NCBI GenBank assembly: GCA_025353985.1
Contig: JANXNT010000285.1
Coordinates: 1-7,707 of the forward strand
Source of the DNA: Limnoglobus sp.
GTDB taxonomy: Bacteria; Planctomycetota; Planctomycetia; Gemmatales; Gemmataceae
DNA length: 7,707 nucleotides
Reading direction: 5' to 3'
Of the stretch, positions 1 through 5,924 are shown piece by piece. Position 1 is the first letter of the stretch; each line of letters starts with the position of its first letter. Both the position numbers and the translations under genes were made by a program. A model generated the notes under the pieces. The model ran no database searches, had not been told where the DNA came from, and saw only the letters and a list, made by a program, of their open reading frames with translations.

Positions 1-55
1 TGCGGGGAATCGGCTCGGTAATTTCGGTTTATGCACGTTGGTTACGAGAGTTTCT

Positions 56-98
56 GCCCCGCGCTTCGCTACGCAAAGCCTACGCGGCGCGGCTAAAC
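56..98. repeat. REP-like palindromic dispersed repeat, copy 1
   Basis: A 43-bp GC-rich element that recurs at 2790-2832 in the same orientation with a single difference (A at 82, G at 2816). The outer arms are complementary (CCGCGC near the left end, GCGCGG near the right end). The inner part, GCTTCGC-TAC-GCAAAGC, forms a second imperfect hairpin with one mismatch. It lies downstream of the selenoprotein gene, outside any supported gene. Size, palindromy and intergenic placement fit a REP-type element. No transposase or target-site duplication is visible. Confidence 0.75.
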
Positions 99-170
99 AT
101 CGCAACTTCAAAAAGCGCTAGCGAGGGAGTTGTGTCCATACCTTCGCATGACGCGACGCTTGCCCGAACG

Positions 171-1490
171 CTACTTCTTGCCGTCTTTTGGCATTGGTGG
201 CGCGGCGAACACGTTTTCGCGTTCGAGCGGCAACTGGAAGCCGTCGGCCACGCGGGTCATGTAGTTCACCCACGACGAATACCAGATCAGATCGATGGCC
301 CGGTGTGGGCCGAACGTCTCTGAGAGCGCGGCGACATCGTCGGCCGTCACTGTGGCGGTTGCTTTCGAGAGTTTTGCTGCAAACGCGAACGCTTGCCGTT
401 CGGCGTCGGCGAATTCGTCCCAGTCGCCGAGTGCCAGCTTCTTCGTGCGTTGCTTCACTTCATCGTCTTTCAGGCCCGCGACCGCGAGCATCATGTTTCC
501 ATGACCCATTCAGTAGAAGCAGTCGTTCGTCCGCGTGACTACCCAAAACAGCGAGCTACTGAACACGGGATTCGTCTTGCCTTCCAACTGATACGCGCGG
601 AATGCGGCGAACCACGCCATCGTCATTTCGGGTTGGTAACCGGCACTGACCGTCATCCAGACGATGGTGTCCGTCTGCTTTTTCATGTCTGGTGGCATCT
701 TCTCGAACCGGCTCTTATCGGGCATCGGTATCCGCGACTTCCGCGCCTGTTGCGTGGCCAGCGATTTGTCGAGTTCCTCGACGCCGACCTCCTTCCAGTC
801 GTCGGGCGCACCGTACGACTTCTTCGGCGTCAGGCTTTTCACGGTGTCCCACGCGGGGCGAGCGGGTGCGTCGATCAGTGCCGGTTGCGCGACATCGTAT
901 TTGAAATCGACGGGCGGATACGGGCCATCTTTCTCGACAGTAGCACCGAGTGCATGAACGATGCGGAAGTGGAAGTTCGCGAACGCCACCGTGTGAACGA
1001 GCGCAACGGCTTTCTCTGGCCCCAAGCGATTGACGACGGCCGCCATTTCAGGGTCGGTGACGCTGTAACCGGCGGTCGTCAGTTTGCGCGACACTTTCAA
1101 AATGAGTTGCTCGCCAGGAGTGACATCGCCATTGATGAAGTCGAGGATATCCGCTTCAGACACACCCACCCGCTTCAGGTCTGCACGCGCATAGGCTTTG
1201 GCGTAAGGGATTTTCAGTGCATCCGCGATCGACCATCGCACCTTCGCGGCAAGTTCCGCACCGAGCGGGTTCTTATCGCGGTGCAAGTAATCCAGGGCCA
1301 GCACGCCGCCCGTCGTCTTCGGCTGCGACACCGCCAGCGTTCGCGCCCACACCGGTAATTGCGGCGTCTCCCGTGGCAAGCGTTGCCACGCCTCTTTGTT
1401 GTCGAGTGCCGGGAAGCGCGGCGTATCCGCCTGCACCGACCCGATCATCGCGACCGCCAGCACTGCCAGCGCTTTACCAATAGACTTCAT
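171..1490 (-). CDS. Exported AhpD/CMD-like selenoprotein with in-frame TGA (Sec327), tandem CMD-fold repeats
   Basis: Read through the TGA at 510-512, this is one 439-residue protein. The TGA otherwise splits it into a 326-residue N-terminal part and a 112-residue tail. Residues 1-21 are a Sec-type signal peptide: Lys near the start, a hydrophobic core, and VQA before the probable cleavage. The active motif is C324-F-Y-U327-M-G-H330, which matches the CxxC...H redox centre of AhpD/carboxymuconolactone-decarboxylase proteins with selenocysteine in place of the second Cys. The C-terminal half keeps family-like features, such as GHGNMMLAVAGL after the motif and a helical tail ending near QLPLE. 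A second, N-terminal CMD-like unit (about 75-182) aligns with the C-terminal one but has Ile, Ala and Tyr where Cys, Sec and His would be. ATG 1490 is chosen because GAGG lies 5 nt upstream; GTG 1496 overlaps that Shine-Dalgarno. The likely role is a periplasmic thiol/selenol peroxidase or disulfide reductase. The substrate is unknown. The alternative is a pseudogene with a nonsense mutation. Confidence 0.8.
474..512 (-). promoter_or_regulatory. UGA codon plus bacterial SECIS-like hairpin
   Basis: On the minus strand the UGA (512-510) is followed after 20 nt by the hairpin GCUCGC-GGUC-GCGGGC (489-474). This is a 6-bp stem with one U-G pair and a 4-nt loop. The loop begins with G and starts 27 nt after the UGA. 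Known bacterial SECIS elements lie inside the coding region just after the UGA, with the apical loop roughly 16-37 nt away and a G among the first two loop bases, so the geometry fits. A second hairpin, UCAUG-GAAA-CAUGA, sits between the UGA and this stem (504-491). SelB binding is inferred. Confidence 0.6.
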
Positions 1491-1517
1491 GTTCACCTCG
1501 ATGTTTTGTGGAAGTGA

Positions 1518-1545
1518 ATCGTAACAAATTCTGTTAGGCAGTCAA
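1518..1545 (-). promoter_or_regulatory. Sigma70-type promoter for the selenoprotein gene
   Basis: Read on the minus strand, TTGACT (1545-1540, 5 of 6 matches to the -35 consensus) is followed by a 16-bp spacer and TACGAT (1523-1518, 4 of 6 to the -10 consensus). Transcription would start near 1511, leaving a leader of about 20 nt before ATG 1490, with GAGG in between. Confidence 0.5.
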
Positions 1546-1583
1546 ATGGAAACTTGGAGGTGCATATTGGCAAACGGTGACCC

Positions 1584-1674
1584 GGATTCGAATCCAGTCG
1601 AATTTCTGAACAATCCGTGTTAGCATTCGACGCATCAATGCCCGCGCTTCGCTCGAATGTCGATCCAGTCGAAT
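1584..1674. promoter_or_regulatory. Palindrome and 12-bp direct repeats in the divergent intergenic region
   Basis: GGATTCGAATCC (1584-1595) is a perfect 12-bp palindrome. The 12-mer ATCCAGTCGAAT overlaps its end (1592-1603) and recurs at 1663-1674. Its core CAGTCGAAT occurs a third time at 4976-4984, ahead of the response-regulator promoter. A 13-bp match to the left end of the 43-bp repeat (CCCGCGCTTCGCT, 1641-1653) may be a decayed copy. Placed between a minus-strand and a plus-strand gene, these could be operator sites for either gene. No binding protein can be named. Confidence 0.3.
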
Positions 1675-1699
1675 AAAAATTCTGCGACATAGGGGACGT

Positions 1700-2137
1700 A
1701 TGGAACTCCAACGCATCAATGACATATGGAAGTGCAAGAACCGGACTCCCGGCTGGCCCGAGTTGGGAGAGGCCGAAATCCGGTTCGAAACAAATGACCG
1801 TTCCGAGCCGACAACCGAGCAATTCCAGGCGATCGAGCAACTGATGGAGCGATCAGGGACGATTCGCGAGCAGGTGGATCAGGCTTTGGCCGCAAATACC
1901 AAGGCATACTGGGTGGATGAGATGGGTGCCGATGAGGAGACGGCCGATTCGATCAAAGGCAGCGGGGGATACTACGGTCCACTCCGTGGCATTCGGGTGT
2001 GGCAAACCCGGACCGGCGTCACCCACATCGGCTTCGAATTCGAGTCGCTTCTGGATGAGAACGAGCACGGCGTCGGTGTGTTGTGGGCCAAAGATCGGGT
2101 TTTGTCGGTCGGGTCAGCTGAGATCATCCATCCGTGA
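1700..2137 (+). CDS. Small hypothetical protein, immunity-type (DUF6985-like)
   Basis: This gene encodes 145 residues, starting at ATG 1700 with AGGGG 4 nt upstream. The protein is acidic, soluble, and has no signal peptide or membrane segment. It has a helical N-terminal half (about 38-75, rich in Glu and Gln) and a strand-rich C-terminal half. The C-terminal stretch from about 105 on, with GFEFESLLDENEHGVGVLW followed by RVLSVGSAEI, resembles small DUF6985-type proteins often found near SUKH genes and other immunity genes. That family assignment is from memory of the pattern and is tentative. It ends 46 bp before the SUKH gene on the same strand, so the two probably share a transcript. No catalytic motif is recognisable and no cognate toxin is present. 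Confidence 0.75.
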   Translation: MELQRINDIWKCKNRTPGWPELGEAEIRFETNDRSEPTTEQFQAIEQLMERSGTIREQVDQALAANTKAYWVDEMGADEETADSIKGSGGYYGPLRGIRVWQTRTGVTHIGFEFESLLDENEHGVGVLWAKDRVLSVGSAEIIHP

Positions 2138-2183
2138 ACAAGTTTGTAGTAAACAATCACGACTATTGGCGGCGGAGAACGAC

Positions 2184-2699
2184 ATGAAAAACGAGTTTCT
2201 AAAACGGTTGCAGATTGCCTTTCCCGACTTCGCTGCAAAGTTGGGAGACGGGTCCACGTTCGGTCTGGACAACGTTCAGACTCCGGCGACTGACGACAAC
2301 CTTCGCGATTTGGAACAGTCGCTCGGGCTGTTACTACCCGAGTCGTACAAGGCGCTTTTGCGATGCAGTCGGGAGTTTTGGCTAGGTAGCGGAGTGCAGT
2401 TCGGGCACCCGTTTCTTCACGATTTCGAGCCGTTCGACGCGCTCACACCGCAACAACAGCGTTCCATTCTGCACAAGGGCGTCTCGTGGCCCCCGCCATC
2501 ACAGGGAATGCTCTGTTTCGCCGAGTTCTTCATGGAGGCCGATGGCGATCAGGTGCTGTTCGATGTGTCACGCGGGTTGGTCGAAGGAGAATACCCGGTT
2601 ATTTATTACGCTCATGAATCCAGCCCGCCGAGTGTGCGGCAGCTAACGGCTACATTCCCGGAGTTCATGGCCAATCATTTGCTATCCGGCTTAAGTTGA
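2184..2699 (+). CDS. SUKH / SMI1-KNR4 family protein, probable immunity protein
   Basis: This gene encodes 171 residues starting at ATG 2184, with GGAG ending 6 nt upstream. The open frame extends further upstream, but that part overlaps the preceding gene in another frame and lacks a ribosome site. The pattern is that of the SUKH superfamily: an N-terminal helix pair, then LEQSLGLLLPESYKALLR (about 52-69), where the L-P-x-x-Y-K core is the family hallmark, then aromatic strands (GMLCFAEFF and DQVLFDV) and a short C-terminal helix. SUKH proteins act in the cytoplasm, commonly as immunity proteins that neutralise nucleases and other toxins of polymorphic toxin systems. No toxin gene lies beside this one, so it may be an orphan defence gene, a remnant, or a protein with another binding role. 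Confidence 0.8.
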   Translation: MKNEFLKRLQIAFPDFAAKLGDGSTFGLDNVQTPATDDNLRDLEQSLGLLLPESYKALLRCSREFWLGSGVQFGHPFLHDFEPFDALTPQQQRSILHKGVSWPPPSQGMLCFAEFFMEADGDQVLFDVSRGLVEGEYPVIYYAHESSPPSVRQLTATFPEFMANHLLSGLS

Positions 2700-2789
2700 G
2701 ATCAGATCTGTTTAACCGAGACGTACTTTTCCCATCTTGTCTTGTCGCGCGAACGTACGTGGCATTGATGACGTCATTCATGGGTTAAC

Positions 2790-2832
2790 GCCCCGCGCTT
2801 CGCTACGCAAAGCCTGCGCGGCGCGGCTAAAC
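2790..2832. repeat. REP-like palindromic dispersed repeat, copy 2
   Basis: This is the second copy of the 43-bp element at 56-98, in the same orientation with one base different. It sits 52 bp upstream of the mnmG start codon, so it probably lies in or next to the mnmG promoter region. A perfect 10-bp palindrome, ATGACGTCAT, lies 12 bp upstream of it (2768-2777). The bases flanking the two copies differ, which puts the element borders close to the stated positions. Confidence 0.75.
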
Positions 2833-2884
2833 GAAAACGAAGATTGCTACAATCACTTCTTGCACGTACTTACCGAGGTTTGCT

Positions 2885-4693
2885 GTGAACGCGCTCACGT
2901 ATTCGTTCGATGTTGTAGTCATTGGTGCGGGCCATGCGGGGACCGAAGCGGCGATGGCGGCGGCGCGGCTCGGTTTGAAAACGTGCTTGCTGACGATGAA
3001 TGCCGATGCGGTGGGGCAGATGAGTTGCAATCCGGCGATCGGTGGCGTCGCGAAGGGGCAGATCGTGCGCGAAATCGATGCGCTCGGTGGCGTTATGGGC
3101 AAATGCACCGACGCGAGCGGCATCATGTTCAAAATGCTGAATGCGTCGAAGGGGCCGGCGATGCACTCGCCGCGGGCGCAATGCGATAAGAAACTGTACC
3201 AATTTACGATGAAACGCTGGGTGGAAGATCAACCGAACCTTACGCTGCGTCAGGAACTCATCGAAGGCTTGCTGATCGAAAATCAATGTGCGGTCGGTGT
3301 ACTGGCGCGGGGCGATACACGCTATCTCGCAAAGGCGGTGATCCTGACGACGGGTACGTTCCTCAAGGCGCTCATGCATACGGGGGAAGCGAAGACGCGC
3401 GGCGGGCGGGCGGGCGATAACTCCGCCGAGGCGATGAGCGATAGTTTGGCATCCGCCGGTTTCGAACTCGCGCGGTTCAAGACGGGGACGCCGTGCCGGT
3501 TGAACGGGCGAACGATCGATTTCTCGAAGCTCGAAGTCTCCGCCGGCGACACGACGCCGCGGCCGTTCAGTTATTCGACGGAGCGTATCGAAGTCCCGCA
3601 AGTCGTTTGCCACCTCACGCACACGAACGAGAAAGTTCACGCACTCATCCGCGCGAACCTCGACCGCGCACCGATGTACTCGGGGCAGATCCACGGTCGT
3701 GGCCCGCGCTACTGCCCGTCAATCGAAGACAAAGTCGTGCGGTTCGCCGAGAAGGATAGCCATCAGATTTTCCTCGAACCGGAAGGGTTGCACACGCGCG
3801 AATACTATTGCAACGGCATCAGCACGAGTTTGCCGAAAGACGTGCAAGCCGAAATGCTCAAGCGGATACCTGGACTGGAGAACGCCGAGGTGATGCGCTG
3901 GGGCTACGCGGTCGAGTACGATTACGCCCCGCCGACGCAACTTCACCCGACCCTGGAAACGAAGCCGATCGCGGGGTTGTACTTCGCGGGACAGATCAAC
4001 GGCACCACGGGTTACGAGGAAGCCGGGGCACAAGGGCTGATGGCCGGGTTGAATGCGGCACTCAAGATTAAGGGCGAACCGCCGCTGATTCTCGACCGCA
4101 GCCAGGCGTACATCGGCGTGCTGATCGACGACCTCGTCACGAAAGGCGTCGACGAGCCGTACCGCATGTTCACATCGCGGGCGGAATATCGCCTCGTGTT
4201 ACGCCACGACAACGCGGATCGCCGCCTCACGCCAATCGGCCACCAGATCGGTAGCGTCGACGATGCCGCATGGGACCGGCTACAAGCAAAGGAACGCGGG
4301 ATTGGCGAATTGCAGAACGCACTGAAGGCGAACAAGTCTGAGGGGGATAATCTTGCCACGTGGCTTCGGAGAACCGAGGTACTTTGGGCGGATCTCTGCG
4401 TGCGTTGCCCCGCGCTGGCCGAGTGGAACGACCGGCCCGATGTCGTCGAGCAAGTCGTGCTCGAAGCGAAGTATTCCGGGTACATCGACCGGCAAACGTC
4501 GGAGGTGGCGCGGTTCAAGAAGCTGGAAAACAAGCGAATTCCGGATAACTTCGACTTTGCCGGGATTTCGCAACTTCGGAATGAAGCCAAAGAGAAACTC
4601 AACCGGATCCGCCCCATGAACATCGGCCAAGCAAGCCGGGTGAGTGGCATCACCCCGGCAGACTTGGCAGTGCTGTTGTTTTATTTGGATTGA
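2885..4693 (+). CDS. mnmG: tRNA uridine-5-carboxymethylaminomethyl(34) synthesis enzyme MnmG (GidA)
   Basis: This 602-residue protein is close to the usual length of about 620-630. MnmG is an FAD enzyme that, with the GTPase MnmE, adds carboxymethylaminomethyl (or aminomethyl) groups to the wobble uridine U34 of certain tRNAs, using methylene-tetrahydrofolate and NADH in the cytoplasm. The FAD-binding GxGxxG is GAGHAG at 14-19. C48 lies in SCNPAIGG. The first family signature is GPRYCPSIEDKVVRF (273-287), including the conserved C277. The second is AGQINGTTGYEEAGAQG (368-384). The helical C-terminal region for MnmE and tRNA contacts ends in SRVSGITPADLAVLLFYLD-type sequence. GTG 2885 is the start because GAGG lies 6 nt upstream (2875-2878) and the FAD motif sits at the expected depth. 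mnmE is not in the window. Nothing is truncated. Confidence 0.97.
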   Translation: MNALTYSFDVVVIGAGHAGTEAAMAAARLGLKTCLLTMNADAVGQMSCNPAIGGVAKGQIVREIDALGGVMGKCTDASGIMFKMLNASKGPAMHSPRAQCDKKLYQFTMKRWVEDQPNLTLRQELIEGLLIENQCAVGVLARGDTRYLAKAVILTTGTFLKALMHTGEAKTRGGRAGDNSAEAMSDSLASAGFELARFKTGTPCRLNGRTIDFSKLEVSAGDTTPRPFSYSTERIEVPQVVCHLTHTNEKVHALIRANLDRAPMYSGQIHGRGPRYCPSIEDKVVRFAEKDSHQIFLEPEGLHTREYYCNGISTSLPKDVQAEMLKRIPGLENAEVMRWGYAVEYDYAPPTQLHPTLETKPIAGLYFAGQINGTTGYEEAGAQGLMAGLNAALKIKGEPPLILDRSQAYIGVLIDDLVTKGVDEPYRMFTSRAEYRLVLRHDNADRRLTPIGHQIGSVDDAAWDRLQAKERGIGELQNALKANKSEGDNLATWLRRTEVLWADLCVRCPALAEWNDRPDVVEQVVLEAKYSGYIDRQTSEVARFKKLENKRIPDNFDFAGISQLRNEAKEKLNRIRPMNIGQASRVSGITPADLAVLLFYLD

Positions 4694-4720
4694 CCCGTTA
4701 TACGCTGACTCGTCCGACGG

Positions 4721-4749
4721 GGCAGGAGCCGGGTTACCGGGGTTCTGCC
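4721..4749 (+). terminator. Hairpin after mnmG, possible terminator
   Basis: GGCAGGA pairs with TTCTGCC (7 bp with one G-T) around an inner CCGG-GTTA-CCGG stem, separated by a small internal loop. It starts 27 bp after the mnmG stop. No T-run follows, so it is not a classical intrinsic terminator. It could be a Rho-assisted terminator or a 3' end stabilising structure. Confidence 0.4.
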
Positions 4750-5002
4750 GAACCTGTAAATGAGAGCCGCAAGATTTCGGGCTTCCCAAACTGTGTGAAA
4801 CTTGGCAATATGGGTCAAGTTCGGTAAATGGGCGAGACGAAAGCTTATCGGTACCGAAGTGTAGTGTGTCTGGGCAAGGAGGGTAGTGCAGTCAAGGAAT
4901 GACGGTGGCCGGACTTCGATAGTTTCGGCAAGCCTTTCTGATTTTGCGAATCAAGACCTTGTTGGCAAACGAGTTCAGTCGAATCGATAGGGTCGTATCG
5001 CG
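4750..5002. other. Non-coding stretch between mnmG and the response-regulator promoter
   Basis: I see no supportable gene here on either strand. A diverged tandem pair of about 18 bp may lie near 4798-4835 (ACTTGGCAATATGGG followed by AAGTTCGGTAAATGGG). One CAGTCGAAT 9-mer lies at 4976-4984, shared with the intergenic region at 1595 and 1666. No riboswitch or small-RNA family is recognisable by eye. Confidence 0.4.
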
Positions 5003-5030
5003 TTGACAGGCAAGGATTGCCGGTTATACT
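5003..5030 (+). promoter_or_regulatory. Strong sigma70-type promoter for the two-component operon
   Basis: TTGACA (5003-5008, perfect -35) is followed by a 16-bp spacer and TATACT (5025-5030, 5 of 6 matches to -10). Transcription would start near 5037, leaving a leader of about 240 nt before the response-regulator ATG at 5276. An 8-bp inverted repeat, AGTTTGAA/TTCAAACT (5039-5046 and 5076-5083), begins right at the predicted start site. Confidence 0.7.
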
Positions 5031-5173
5031 TCGAGCGTAGTTTGAACGACGGGCTTCCCTAGCTTGTCTGCTTTATTCAAACTCCGGGCACAGTTCCCTT
5101 TGACTGAAATCCCCCTTCTTGCGTGAAGTGCGGCAATTCCGTGATTGCTGCGTTTTACCAGAGACATGGTTGT

Positions 5174-5259
5174 ATCGGACAAGGATGTTTCCGATCCTGC
5201 ATCGCGTTCACGTTGAGCGTGGAGAGGGATCTGCTTCATGAAAGCCGGCCGGAGCCGGC
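5174..5259 (+). promoter_or_regulatory. Structured 5' leader with competing hairpins
   Basis: In the leader RNA, ATCGGA (5174-5179) can pair with TCCGAT (5190-5195), or AGGAT (5182-5186) can pair with ATCCT (5194-5198). The two share bases 5194-5195 and exclude each other. Next come TTCACG-TTGAG-CGTGGA (5207-5223) and a perfect GCCGGC-CGGA-GCCGGC hairpin (5244-5259) that ends 16 nt before the response-regulator start. The TTCACG hairpin touches the GGAGAGGG ribosome site of the leader ORF, so folding could gate translation. This is unproven. Confidence 0.35.
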
Positions 5260-5279
5260 ATGGGTGGATCGGCACATGA
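5238..5279 (+). CDS. Putative 13-residue leader peptide overlapping the response regulator start
   Basis: ATG 5238 opens MKAGRSRHGWIGT and ends at TGA 5277-5279, which overlaps the response regulator ATG (5276-5278) as ATGA, the standard arrangement for translational coupling. GGAGAGGG (5221-5228) gives a purine-rich ribosome site 9 nt upstream, better than the GGTGG ahead of the response regulator itself. The perfect GCCGGC hairpin lies within this ORF. A ribosome translating it would melt the hairpin and terminate on the next start codon. The peptide is basic and has no run of one amino acid typical of biosynthetic attenuators. Real translation is inferred only. Confidence 0.4.
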   Translation: MKAGRSRHGWIGT

Positions 5280-5857
5280 AGACAGTATTTACGACGGGCG
5301 AGGCGGCCAAGATCTGCAAGGTCAGCCAACAAACCATCATCCGTTGCTTCGACAACGGACAACTTAAAGGCTTCCGCGTTCCGGGATCAAAATTCCGGCG
5401 GATCCCCCGCGAGGCGCTGTACAAGTTCATGCGCGATAACCAGATCCCGACCGATGCCCTGGAAAGTGGCAAGCGGAAGATCCTGGTGGTCGACGACGAA
5501 CCGGATATCGTCGAGATGATTAGCAAGGCCCTCGACGACGATGGCCGCTTCGATGTCCGCGTCGCTGCCAACGGCTTCAACGCCGGCATGATGGTCAAGG
5601 ACTATCGTCCGGACCTCATCGTGCTCGACGTCAACTTGCCGGACATCAACGGTAAGGAAGTCTGTATGCGGGTGCGTGCGGATAAGAACCTCGAAGAAGT
5701 GCGCATCATCTGCATCAGCGGCGAAGTCGAAGACAGCAAGATTCAGGAGCTGAAGCTCGCGGGTGCCGACGACTTCGTTCACAAGCCATTCGATGTCGAT
5801 ATGCTCATCGAGCGGATGTGTGCACAATTGGAAATGGAACCGGCATCGGCCGTCTGA
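5276..5857 (+). CDS. Response regulator, N-terminal excisionase/MerR-type HTH plus C-terminal receiver
   Basis: This gene encodes 193 residues. Residues 1-55 form a helix-turn-helix of the excisionase/BldC type (TTGEAAKICKVSQQTIIR, then a small wing with FRVPGSKFRRIPREAL). Residues 67-187 are a receiver domain with acidic pair D73-D74, phospho-acceptor D118 in LIVLDVNLPD, switch residue S148 and conserved K170 in HKPF, so all catalytic positions are intact. The domain order is the reverse of OmpR- or NarL-type regulators. It is a cytoplasmic DNA-binding regulator, presumably phosphorylated by the kinase encoded next. ATG 5276 is chosen because the HTH starts right after it. The frame is open back to GTG 5123, but that extension is Cys-rich, unlike a domain, and lacks a ribosome site. 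The start is probably coupled to the small leader ORF. The target genes are unknown. Confidence 0.92.
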   Translation: MKTVFTTGEAAKICKVSQQTIIRCFDNGQLKGFRVPGSKFRRIPREALYKFMRDNQIPTDALESGKRKILVVDDEPDIVEMISKALDDDGRFDVRVAANGFNAGMMVKDYRPDLIVLDVNLPDINGKEVCMRVRADKNLEEVRIICISGEVEDSKIQELKLAGADDFVHKPFDVDMLIERMCAQLEMEPASAV

Positions 5858-5924
5858 AACGTTAACGATGGCGATGCGAGATCGTTCGCATCGCAGGGTA
5901 GAACTCAGGCCAGGAGTGCGTACG

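Noticed and set aside
107..126. Intrinsic terminator for the selenoprotein gene (minus strand CGCTAGCG followed by CTTTTTG)
   Set aside because: The 8-bp palindrome has no room for a loop and gives at most a two- or three-pair stem, too weak to claim.
510..512. Two separate genes, with the second starting at the ATG right after the TGA
   Set aside because: The break would cut the CxxC...H motif in two, the second part would lack its own ribosome site, and both halves form one domain.
393..1358. 321-codon plus-strand open frame
   Set aside because: It is antisense to the selenoprotein gene, Arg/His-rich, and shows no recognisable domain. It is a shadow of codon bias on the other strand.
1576..1600. 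tRNA T-arm or attachment-site remnant suggested by TTCGAATCC
   Set aside because: The base before TTCGAAT is A rather than G, the T-stem cannot form, and no acceptor, anticodon or D-arm is present.
2848..2853. mnmG promoter with TACAAT as -10
   Set aside because: No acceptable -35 sequence lies 15-19 bp upstream. The palindromic repeat occupies that position.
2870..3694. 274-codon minus-strand open frame
   Set aside because: It lies antisense to mnmG, whose identity is certain, and its composition is strongly Arg-rich with no domain pattern.
5123..5275. N-terminal extension of the response regulator from GTG 5123
   Set aside because: There is no ribosome site, the composition is unlike a domain, and the HTH begins right at the ATG 5276 start, as in related proteins.
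5763..5924. Kinase start at ATG 5763 inside the regulator gene
   Set aside because: It would overlap the regulator receiver domain by nearly 100 bp in another frame. GTG 5925 with AGGAG or ATG 5868 are more credible.
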